DNA of 64,000 bases from Candidatus Nitronauta litoralis (GTDB lineage: Bacteria; Nitrospinota; Nitrospinia; Nitrospinales; Nitrospinaceae). Position 1 is the first letter of the stretch, and each line of letters opens with the position of its first letter. Location of the stretch: contig CP048685.1 of NCBI GenBank assembly GCA_015698285.1, positions 3,408,060 through 3,472,059 on the forward strand, given 5' to 3'. Shown in pieces: positions 57,268-64,000 of the stretch. The position numbers and the translations under genes are program-made. Below the pieces are notes generated by a model. The model saw only the letters and a program-made list of their open reading frames with translations, did not search any database and was not told the origin of the DNA.

Positions 57268-57602
57268 TTAGATAAACCAATTTAAAAGTTGAACCAGACC
57301 CACTCCCATCTGTCGACTGAATGCACCAAAAGGGATGAGCAATTTTTTCCTATTATACCTGCAGCCTGGGAATTTTGTTCCCTGGAAATCACTGGAAAGG
57401 TATCCCCAAATGGGGTACACTTTTTCGGATTGTTGGTTTGTATGCCTTGCCTTTCAATTGGTGGACCTTGCCATTTATTTTCCTCAAGGTTTTGAAGGCA
57501 AAGCAGGTATGAAAATTTTTTCTAATTGTCAAAACTTCAAGTCCGGAAAAACTGGCCTCAGAATCAAATGAAATTGCCCGTGGAAAGGAAAAGGCATCAA
57601 TT
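57268..57602. other. Intergenic region between divergent rlmN and dnaJ-like genes
   Basis: About 335 bp. Two overlapping short frames (57289-57495, 57335-57571) have Cys/Phe-rich, non-globular translations and no ribosome site, so I do not call them genes. Promoters for both flanking genes should lie here. Confidence 0.4.
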
Positions 57603-58406
57603 GTGAATAGCAATAGAGCTGTGAAGTTGCCCGACTGCTATCGAATTCTAAATGTATCCCCCGATGCCGCCTGGAATGAAGTCCGGCGGGCCTACCATGC
57701 TCTTGCGTTGAAATTTCATCCTGATCGAAATCTGGGTGACCCGGTAAGTGAAGAAAGGTTTAAAGAGGTCTCCTCTGCTTTTAATACATTGCGTCAATAT
57801 TACGCAGCAAGAGGAATGGAGACTGCCCCGGAGAATTTTAACGAGCCTTATACATTTCGAAGGAAGCACCAAACTTCAAATCCCAAACAGGAAGAAAACC
57901 CGGATATTCTGGGGAGACCACTTGTAAGCCGTGCCTGGAAAAAACTTCAACGGCTGGAGCGTTCATGGTTTCAGCTTGATGTTGAATTAAAAGTGGTGGT
58001 TTCACCGCAAGTCGCACTGAATGGCGGTTATATCAAAGTTAAACGGTCCTGGGAAACTCTGGACATCCGTGTGCCTCAGAGGACACGTGACGGAACTCTT
58101 TTACGGCTTGCAGGCAAAGGAGATCCCGGTGTCATGCACCGCGAACGGGGCGACCTGATTGTCCGGATAGAAATCGCTGCAGGTGAGCGCCCCGGTAAAA
58201 AGCCCGATGATTTTCCTGTAGTTGTCTGGCTTGATAAAAGAGACCTCCGTCAGAGGAAGGTGTTCTCTTTATCCACCCACGAAGGCCAGATTCTCTATTC
58301 GCTGCCAGTGACCACACGGCACGGTCAGGAAATCGTCCTGTTAGGCAAACCCGATCCAGTAACCGGCATCAGAACGCGGTTCTTGGTGGAAGTGAGGCTG
58401 GTTTAA
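57603..58406 (+). CDS. DnaJ-family co-chaperone (CbpA-like, no zinc finger)
   Basis: 267 residues. J domain at ~10-75 (DCYRILNVSPDAAWNEVRRAYHALALKFHPDRNLGD with the HPD motif), a short linker, then the C-terminal peptide-binding domains (VVVSPQVALNGGYIKVKRSWETLDIRVPQRTRDGTLLRLAGKGDPG). No cysteine-rich zinc domain, so a type B co-chaperone that stimulates an Hsp70. Start is GTG. The 3' end overlaps the convergent lipoprotein gene by 38 bp. Confidence 0.88.
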   Translation: MNSNRAVKLPDCYRILNVSPDAAWNEVRRAYHALALKFHPDRNLGDPVSEERFKEVSSAFNTLRQYYAARGMETAPENFNEPYTFRRKHQTSNPKQEENPDILGRPLVSRAWKKLQRLERSWFQLDVELKVVVSPQVALNGGYIKVKRSWETLDIRVPQRTRDGTLLRLAGKGDPGVMHRERGDLIVRIEIAAGERPGKKPDDFPVVVWLDKRDLRQRKVFSLSTHEGQILYSLPVTTRHGQEIVLLGKPDPVTGIRTRFLVEVRLV

Positions 58407-59220
58407 TATATTTTTCAAGCGGGTCCGGGTTTTCTTTGTAGTTCATAAACGTATGAGTGGTGACTAAAATATTCACCAGAGCCATCAGCACCGTACAAAC
58501 AGCTAGAGCCGAAAGCGACAGAGCTTTCTCTCCCTTTTCCATCTTTTTAAAACCCCTCACCATAAGCCAGACGCAGAAAACTGAAATCACCACCCCGGCT
58601 ATTAAAAGCCCCTGCAGCGTTTTTGACAAAGCGATTTCATGGTCCATGTGGTTGAGAGTCAAAGCCGCTAAAAAGACAGAAGGGAAACTGAGCAGGAATG
58701 GCCATCCCACGCCACCCGATCCTTTAACACGGTTGCGCTGCCAGGTTTTAAGGCCAAATATAAGCATAACAACGATCAGCACGAATCCCATTTGATCCCG
58801 CACGTTTATTTCATGCTGTTTTTCCCGAATGAAATTAAGTGCTCCCAAAACGTAGCTGGAAACCTCCTCTTCATCCATTTCGTAAAATCCGCCCTTGTTC
58901 GTATCAAAAGCAAAAACACGAGCTGTTATCGATTCCGCCGGAAGAGACACGGCACGCCAGGCAGTCTCATTTGCTGATTCAATTTCTAGGTAAACAATCC
59001 CCGTATGGTATTCGAGCTTGCCACCCGTTTCCTGTACTTCAATCAGGTTGCGTGCATATCTATCATTCTTTTTGTGATAATCTTTTTGCAATTCAATGAG
59101 GTCCAGCATCGCTTTACGGGCTTGAATATCAGCAGCATTTTCATATAGCCGATTGCAACCGCTGAGAAAAAACAATGCAATTGCGCACAAAAAGAGTTTG
59201 ACCAGTAAATTTTTTTTCAT
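58369..59220 (-). CDS. Membrane lipoprotein of unknown function
   Basis: 283 residues. N-terminal lipobox (FFLSGC) gives an acylated Cys; residues 25-140 are a soluble domain (LELQKDYHKKNDRYARNLIEV-like) with a pilin/general-secretion flavour (LIELQKDYHKKNDRYA). The C-terminal half has four membrane segments (MGFVLIVVMLIFGLK, FLLSFPSVFLAAL, TLQGLLIAGVVISVFCVWLM, ALSALAVCTVLMALVNIL). A lipoprotein signal joined to a polytopic C-terminus is odd. Function unknown. Confidence 0.75.
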   Translation of the reverse strand: MKKNLLVKLFLCAIALFFLSGCNRLYENAADIQARKAMLDLIELQKDYHKKNDRYARNLIEVQETGGKLEYHTGIVYLEIESANETAWRAVSLPAESITARVFAFDTNKGGFYEMDEEEVSSYVLGALNFIREKQHEINVRDQMGFVLIVVMLIFGLKTWQRNRVKGSGGVGWPFLLSFPSVFLAALTLNHMDHEIALSKTLQGLLIAGVVISVFCVWLMVRGFKKMEKGEKALSLSALAVCTVLMALVNILVTTHTFMNYKENPDPLEKYIKPASLPPRTAF

Positions 59221-59304
59221 GAGTTGTAACGTCCCGGGTCTTGAGTTTAACTGGGGAGCCGAACACTAAAGCGTGGAGTCGCTTGTAATATTGAAGCGAC
59301 CATT

Positions 59305-59874
59305 ATGAATCAGAACTCTATCAGGAAACAAATGAAATTTGTAACCGGCAACCCCAACAAGGTAAAGGAGGCCCAGATGATTCTGGGAATCACTCTGGAC
59401 CAGGTCGATATATCCATAGAAGAAATCCAGACTTGTGATGTGGAAACAGCCGTGAATCATAAAGTCCGGGAGGCCTTCTCAAAACTGGGGAAGCCCGTGA
59501 TGGTGGAGGATTCCGGCCTTGTTTTTGAGGCCTGGAATGGGCTCCCGGGGGCCCTGGTCAAATGGTTCGAAAAAACCGTTGGCCTTGCAGGTATGGCCCG
59601 CATGCTGGATCCGTTTCCCATCCGCCGGGCTGTAGCCCAATGTTTTGTCGGTCTTGGCGATGGAAGCAAGTTTATTATCGGAAAAGGAGAGGTGAGGGGA
59701 GAGATTGCGGAATCCCCGAGAGGAAAAAACGGCTTTGGCTGGGACACAATCTTTATACCGGAAGGTCACGACCGCACTTTTGCAGAAATGAGCAGCGAAG
59801 AGAAAAACGAAATTTCCCATCGTAAGAAAGCCTTTGAGGATATAAAGCGGTTGGGATCAGACTTTAATTTATAA
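59305..59874 (+). CDS. Non-canonical purine NTP pyrophosphatase (ITPase/HAM1 family)
   Basis: 189 residues. Hydrolyses dITP/XTP to the monophosphate. KFVTGNPNKVKEAQ binds phosphate; MVEDSGLVFEAWNGLPGALVKWFEKTVG and GKNGFGWDTIFIPEGHDRTFAEMSSEEKNEISHRKKAF complete the site. The spacing is closer to eukaryotic ITPA than to RdgB. Translation may start at Met10 (59332). Confidence 0.92.
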   Translation: MNQNSIRKQMKFVTGNPNKVKEAQMILGITLDQVDISIEEIQTCDVETAVNHKVREAFSKLGKPVMVEDSGLVFEAWNGLPGALVKWFEKTVGLAGMARMLDPFPIRRAVAQCFVGLGDGSKFIIGKGEVRGEIAESPRGKNGFGWDTIFIPEGHDRTFAEMSSEEKNEISHRKKAFEDIKRLGSDFNL

Positions 59875-59890
59875 TTTTTGACAAATATAA

Positions 59891-60274
59891 TTATTGCAGC
59901 TTGAGATGAAGTTTCTCAAAGCTCTCATAATATCCTGCCAGCTTTTTATAGACTGTATCCGAGGTTTCTGCACGGCTTTCAGGCTTTAGGCTCTCTATGG
60001 AATTTAGGATATCCCCTGTATCAGTTCCCTCCGGCAACCAGTTCTCTTTCAAAGCATGGTCAAGTAAATTTTCTGGACCAGCATTTTCTTTCTGACCAGA
60101 GGCTGCAGCGATACACTTCAGAACCGAACTCATTGTGAATTCAAAACGCTGCAGGGCGGCATCGCGAAAGTAAGGAGTCGCCTCCTGGTCCAGCATTTCC
60201 CTGAAGCGCTGCAGGTTCCATTTGAGGTGCCCCAGCAATACTGGCAGAGGAACATCTTCCTGTAGATCACTCAA
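59891..60274 (-). CDS. Nucleotidyltransferase substrate-binding (HI0074-like) protein
   Basis: 127 residues, all helical. RDAALQRFEFTMSSVLKCIAAASG matches the QRFEFT helix of the HI0074/NTase_sub_bind family, which forms a four-helix bundle and pairs with a small MNT-type nucleotidyltransferase in toxin-antitoxin-like modules. No nucleotidyltransferase partner is adjacent, so its role is open. Confidence 0.75.
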   Translation of the reverse strand: MSDLQEDVPLPVLLGHLKWNLQRFREMLDQEATPYFRDAALQRFEFTMSSVLKCIAAASGQKENAGPENLLDHALKENWLPEGTDTGDILNSIESLKPESRAETSDTVYKKLAGYYESFEKLHLKLQ

Positions 60275-60506
60275 ATCAAAGAACTCATGGATTAAGGTTT
60301 ATATAATTAACCGCTAGGATTGTATAAGACTCATACTTGGAAAACCTAGAAAATTCAGTAAAAATAACCAGAATTCCAATAGTTCTCCCTACACCCTTCC
60401 AAGCTTCTGTTTCTACTCAGTGACCTTTGAATTGATAGAGCAAAAATGATAACCTTCCCATTTTGGATACACAATTCTTTGATTTCAAAAATTCTTCAGG
60501 TCCTAA

Positions 60507-60929
60507 ATGGAAAAAGAATCAAGTCTTATCGATAACGGAGATGGAACTATCACGGATGAATCTTCCGGGTTGATGTGGAAAAAAACGGATTCCATGATCG
60601 ACCTTAAAAAGTGGGTGAACTATCAGGATTGTGTCGATTATGTTCGTGAACTTCGTGAATCCAAATTTGCCGGTTATGACGACTGGAGGCTCCCTACCAG
60701 GGATGAAATGGGTCTTCTTTATGATGAATCGCTTGAACTAAAGGATCGGTTCGGCAAGGTCGTCCATATCAGCAATGTATTTCAAGAGGGGTGTGGATTC
60801 TCAATTGTTGCAGGCCAGGTACCCGGCAGACAACGCACCTGGGTGCTCAATATCCGGACTGGGGAATTTGAAAACCCCGATGGACTCTGGACCCTAACCG
60901 AAGCCACACGCGCCGTAAGAACCCTTTAA
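60507..60929 (+). CDS. DUF1566 (Lcl C-terminal) domain protein
   Basis: 140 residues with the DUF1566 pattern: DNGDGTITDESSGLMWKKTD, WVNYQDCVDYVRELRESKFAGYDDWRLPTRDEMGLLYDE and a C-terminal ATRAVRTL. These domains are usually on secreted or surface proteins, but this one has no signal peptide. Located 36 bp upstream of acs on the same strand. Confidence 0.88.
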   Translation: MEKESSLIDNGDGTITDESSGLMWKKTDSMIDLKKWVNYQDCVDYVRELRESKFAGYDDWRLPTRDEMGLLYDESLELKDRFGKVVHISNVFQEGCGFSIVAGQVPGRQRTWVLNIRTGEFENPDGLWTLTEATRAVRTL

Positions 60930-60965
60930 ACAGTGGACACCTAATGGTGACCAGGAGAACGTGAG

Positions 60966-62948
60966 ATGAGCGAATCCAATCTTTACCAGCCTCCCCAAAA
61001 CATTGCGGACCGAGCCTGGTTTAAAAATATGGAAGAGTACCAGTCGTTATACCAGCGGTCCATTGATGATCCAGAACAATTCTGGGGAGAGATGGCTGAT
61101 ACATTCACCTGGATGAAAAAATGGGATCAGGTTTGCGACTACAACTATGATGTCCGCAAGGGCCCCATAAAAATTGAGTGGTTTAAAGGTGGCAAGACCA
61201 ATATCACAGTCAATTGCCTGGACCGCCACGTTGAAGCTCGTGGAGATCAGGCCGCGATCATCTGGGAAGGTAATGACCCGAGTGAGCAGAGCAGCCTGAC
61301 CTACCGCGAACTTCTCGATGCCGTTTGCCGGTTTTCCAATGTATTAAAAAAGCACGGTGTAAAAAAAGGAGATCGTGTTTCCCTCTACATGCCCATGGTG
61401 CCAGAGCTTGCCATCGCCATGATGGCATGCGCACGCATCGGGGCCGTCCATTCAATCGTCTTTGGGGGATTTTCGGCCCAGGCGCTTGCAGACCGTATCC
61501 ACGATTCAGGATGTACCGTTCTCGTCACTGCAGATGGTAGTTTTCGTGGAAGTAAACCGGTAAACCTTAAAGTGAATGCTGATAAGGCAATGGACCTTGC
61601 CGCCAAGATGGGAGATCAAGTCTCCTCCTGTATCGTATTCAAACGGGCAGGTGAAGCCATTCCGGTCGAGATGAAAAGTGGGCGAGATTTCTGGTGGGAT
61701 GATGAAATGAAGAAAGCTTCTGCGGAATGCGAAGCCGAACCAATGGATGCGGAAGACCCTCTTTTCATCCTTTACACATCAGGTTCTACAGGCAAACCTA
61801 AAGGCGTGCAGCATAATGTCGGTGGCTATATGATTTTTGCAGCGCTCACTCACAAATACATATTTGATTATCAGGACGGGGACATCTACTGGTGTACAGC
61901 TGATATTGGCTGGGTTACAGGCCATTCCTATATTGTATATGGGCCACTCGCAAATGGAGCCACCACAATAATGTTTGAGGGAATTCCGACCTATCCGGAT
62001 GCAGGCCGGTTCTGGGAAGTGGTCGATAAGCATAAGGTCAACCAGTTTTATACTGCACCCACTGCCATACGTTCACTGATGGCACATGGTGAGGAAATTC
62101 CTGCTAAATACGATTTATCGACTCTTAAAGTTCTGGGCTCTGTCGGCGAACCAATCAATCCGGAAGCCTGGCGCTGGTATTACCAGAATATCGGAAGGGA
62201 ACGTTGTCCCGTGGTCGATACCTGGTGGCAGACGGAAACCGGTGGAATCCTCATCACACCACTGCCAGGCTGCACACCGTGCAAACCAGGGTCTGCAACC
62301 TTCCCGTTTTTCGGGGTGTCCCCTGTCGTGATCGAAGCGGAAACTGGAAAAGTTGTTGAGGGCAACGGTGTTTCTGGAGTCCTTGCAATGAAAAAACCCT
62401 GGCCCGGACAGGCTCGTACCATCTTTGGCGATCACGAGCGTTTCGAGGAAACCTATTTCAAGCTATATCCGGGTTACTACTTTACGGGTGATGGTTGTAC
62501 TCGCGACGTAGACGGATATTACTGGATTACCGGTCGAGTAGATGATGTTATCAATGTTTCTGGTCACCGTATTGGAACAGCAGAAGTGGAATCGGCGCTT
62601 GTGCTCCATAATAAAGTTGCAGAGGCTGCAGTTGTCGGATTTCCACATGACATCAAAGGACAGGGGCTTTACGCCTACGTCACCCTGATGGATGGAATTG
62701 ATTTCGAGGACAACTTGAAAAAAGAGTTGATTTCTTTTGTCCGCAAAGAAATCGGACCTTGCGCCACTCCGGATATTATCCACTGGGCACCTGGCTTACC
62801 CAAAACCCGATCCGGGAAAATCATGAGGAGAATCCTGAGGAAGATAGCTTCGAACGAAGCGGATCAACTGGGTGATATTTCCACACTGGCGGACCCATCA
62901 GTCGTCGAATACCTGAAGTCGACCTACCAACCGCTCGCAACCAAATAA
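60966..62948 (+). CDS. acs: Acetyl-coenzyme A synthetase
   Basis: 660 residues. Activates acetate with ATP and CoA via acetyl-AMP. Blocks: [20 protein letters not shown] ([32 protein letters not shown]), P-loop [54 protein letters not shown] and the acetylatable Lys in [25 protein letters not shown] precedes the ATG. Followed by a terminator. Confidence 0.97.
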   Translation: MSESNLYQPPQNIADRAWFKNMEEYQSLYQRSIDDPEQFWGEMADTFTWMKKWDQVCDYNYDVRKGPIKIEWFKGGKTNITVNCLDRHVEARGDQAAIIWEGNDPSEQSSLTYRELLDAVCRFSNVLKKHGVKKGDRVSLYMPMVPELAIAMMACARIGAVHSIVFGGFSAQALADRIHDSGCTVLVTADGSFRGSKPVNLKVNADKAMDLAAKMGDQVSSCIVFKRAGEAIPVEMKSGRDFWWDDEMKKASAECEAEPMDAEDPLFILYTSGSTGKPKGVQHNVGGYMIFAALTHKYIFDYQDGDIYWCTADIGWVTGHSYIVYGPLANGATTIMFEGIPTYPDAGRFWEVVDKHKVNQFYTAPTAIRSLMAHGEEIPAKYDLSTLKVLGSVGEPINPEAWRWYYQNIGRERCPVVDTWWQTETGGILITPLPGCTPCKPGSATFPFFGVSPVVIEAETGKVVEGNGVSGVLAMKKPWPGQARTIFGDHERFEETYFKLYPGYYFTGDGCTRDVDGYYWITGRVDDVINVSGHRIGTAEVESALVLHNKVAEAAVVGFPHDIKGQGLYAYVTLMDGIDFEDNLKKELISFVRKEIGPCATPDIIHWAPGLPKTRSGKIMRRILRKIASNEADQLGDISTLADPSVVEYLKSTYQPLATK

Positions 62949-63329
62949 TCTTAAAAATATACTTCTTATTGTTTTATAAGGGCTTGGCGATATTCGCTGG
63001 GCCCTTTTTCTTTAATGTTTTTTATGTGATAAAACCAGAAGAAATTCGAGATTATAGTGATTTAATTTATTAAACATCATTGAAATTTAAGGCTTTATCT
63101 AACCAAACCTGCCAACACACTATATCCATAATTAATATAAATTTAATCTTATTTAAAAATATTTTTAATTATTAAGCATATTAACCTATTATACATCGTA
63201 TAAAAGTCTAAATTCAGGGGACAGTGCTGTTTTTTTCAGAGCGGACATCGGCATTTAGCGTGGCATTGTTTTTATAGAAAGCGGTTTTCGGGAATTTTTA
63301 TTTCCCGAAGTAAATCGGTCCGACAAATT
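62949..63329. other. Intergenic region after acs
   Basis: About 380 bp: the acs terminator (62978-63011), then very AT-rich DNA (63050-63200) with no ORF, and the likely promoter of the HlyD-type gene. Not otherwise interpretable. Confidence 0.45.
62978..63011 (+). terminator. Intrinsic terminator after acs
   Basis: AAGGGC-TTGGCGA, loop TAT, TCGCTGG-GCCCTTTTTC. Stem with one internal mismatch pair, then T-run; 30 bp after the acs stop. Confidence 0.87.
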
Positions 63330-64000
63330 ATGGCCAATAACCCAGTGAACAATAATTTGCCCGAAACTGATTCAGGATTAAAAAGCAGTTCTTCCCAAGT
63401 TGGTTTGTTTCCTGAGAATCGTGTGCTGCTCTCCCGGGAATTAATCAAAATACCCAGACGCCTCAATATTCTGGCTCGAACTGCGGTTCTGATTTTTTTG
63501 ATTCTTGCAATTTCAGTAATATTTATACCCTGGACCCAGACCATTACGGTTAAAGGCAAACTCTCGTCCTACCTTCCCACCGAACGCCCGCAGGAAATCC
63601 ATGCTCAGATAAAGGGGAAAATAATCAATTGGAAAGTGAATGAAGGGGACAAGGTAAAAGAAGGCGACCTGATTTTAACATTAGGAGACATAAATCCGAA
63701 ATTCATGGCCCCAGACCTGATTCAAAGGTTGGATCAATCTCGTGAAGCCTTGATCCAGCAAAGAAAGGCTGCCAAAGAGAAAGCTGAAATTTTATCTGAG
63801 CGCATAGAGGAAATGGAAGCTTTGGCGGAGGCAAGTCTTTCAACAGCCACAGCCAGGGTATCTGAGGCAGACAATAAGGTACAAAACGCAGAACAACTGA
63901 CCATACCTGCAAAAGGTGCCCTTGAAACGGCCAAACTGAATCTGGATAGATCGCGGGCATTAAAAGAAAAGGGTCTTCTCTCCCAAAGGGATTTGGAACT
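63330..64000 (+). CDS. HlyD-type membrane fusion protein, 5' part
   Basis: 223 codons, open to the window edge. A cytosolic N-terminus of ~50 residues, one membrane segment (TAVLIFLILAISVIFIPW), then the HlyD/biotinyl-lipoyl hairpin (GKIINWKVNEGDKVKEGDLILTLGD) and a coiled coil (REALIQQRKAAKEKAEILSERIEEMEALAE). It is the periplasmic adaptor of a type I secretion or efflux system; partners would lie beyond 64000. ATG at 63330 has no clear ribosome site, so an alternative start is possible. Confidence 0.85.
   Translation, partial: MANNPVNNNLPETDSGLKSSSSQVGLFPENRVLLSRELIKIPRRLNILARTAVLIFLILAISVIFIPWTQTITVKGKLSSYLPTERPQEIHAQIKGKIINWKVNEGDKVKEGDLILTLGDINPKFMAPDLIQRLDQSREALIQQRKAAKEKAEILSERIEEMEALAEASLSTATARVSEADNKVQNAEQLTIPAKGALETAKLNLDRSRALKEKGLLSQRDLE

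Noticed and set aside
57289..57571. Small genes between rlmN and the dnaJ-like gene
   Set aside because: Two overlapping frames with biased, non-globular translations and no ribosome sites; likely promoter DNA.

Overview
The window looks like a chromosome segment of a chemolithotrophic, cytochrome-rich Gram-negative bacterium, most likely a Nitrospinota (Nitrospina-like) nitrite oxidiser. That assignment is an inference. It rests on a cytochrome bd-like membrane oxidase with a long acidic tract next to a membrane-anchored diheme cytochrome c (52249-55691), a tetraheme c554-like protein (34772-35587), a small diheme protein (38299-38577), and generic housekeeping genes.

Left flank (1-11934), ordinary genes: topoisomerase IV/gyrase A subunit (partial), two Mrp/NBP35 ATPases with DUF971, zinc-ribbon/PCP_red and small hypothetical neighbours, truA, leuB-asd, a PrsW-type membrane protease and a TPR protein.

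Accessory island (about 11935-26330): the most unusual region, AT-rich apart from one GC-rich Rhs fragment. It holds at least seven orphan polymorphic-toxin C-terminal/immunity-type cassettes, all on the + strand and none with an N-terminal delivery region. Recognisable activities are a PIN nuclease, the His/Asp half of a papain-like toxin with Imm35, a BECR-like candidate RNase, and a decayed Rhs toxin. Most cassettes are separated by about 450-bp repeat units. Four units (R1-R4) carry the last ~45 bp of a tRNA-Arg(UCU) gene, starting at the anticodon loop, and end in a palindrome (AGTCAAAT, 4-base spacer, ATTTGACT) followed by CTCCTTTAC, where the next toxin reading frame opens. A fifth unit (R5) has the same upstream arm fused to a tRNA-Thr(UGU) 3' end. 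The layout suggests serial site-specific integration at tRNA genes that stacked toxin/immunity cargo; no integrase is visible. Two near-identical IS481-type copies in the same orientation, a solo IS481 end, a frameshifted IS481 relative and an IS3-type element (which split one immunity gene with a 5-bp duplication) have invaded it. All IS transposases are on the - strand.

Right flank (26518-64000): a 757-residue coiled-coil protein built of 31-residue units; mtaP-hemL-eno-ftsB; an IHF/HU protein; queA; c-type cytochrome; UDP-sugar dehydrogenase; CBS protein; ridA, recO, ogt, PHP phosphoesterase and TRAP permeases on the - strand; an FGE-fold protein, SppA-like lipoprotein peptidase, GGDEF response regulator and MOSC protein; dihydrolipoyl dehydrogenase; BolA; the bd-like oxidase with its cytochrome c; rlmN; a CbpA-like DnaJ protein; an ITPase-like pyrophosphatase; acs; and the start of a HlyD-type membrane fusion protein.

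All family assignments come from reading motifs in translated sequence; no database search was run.
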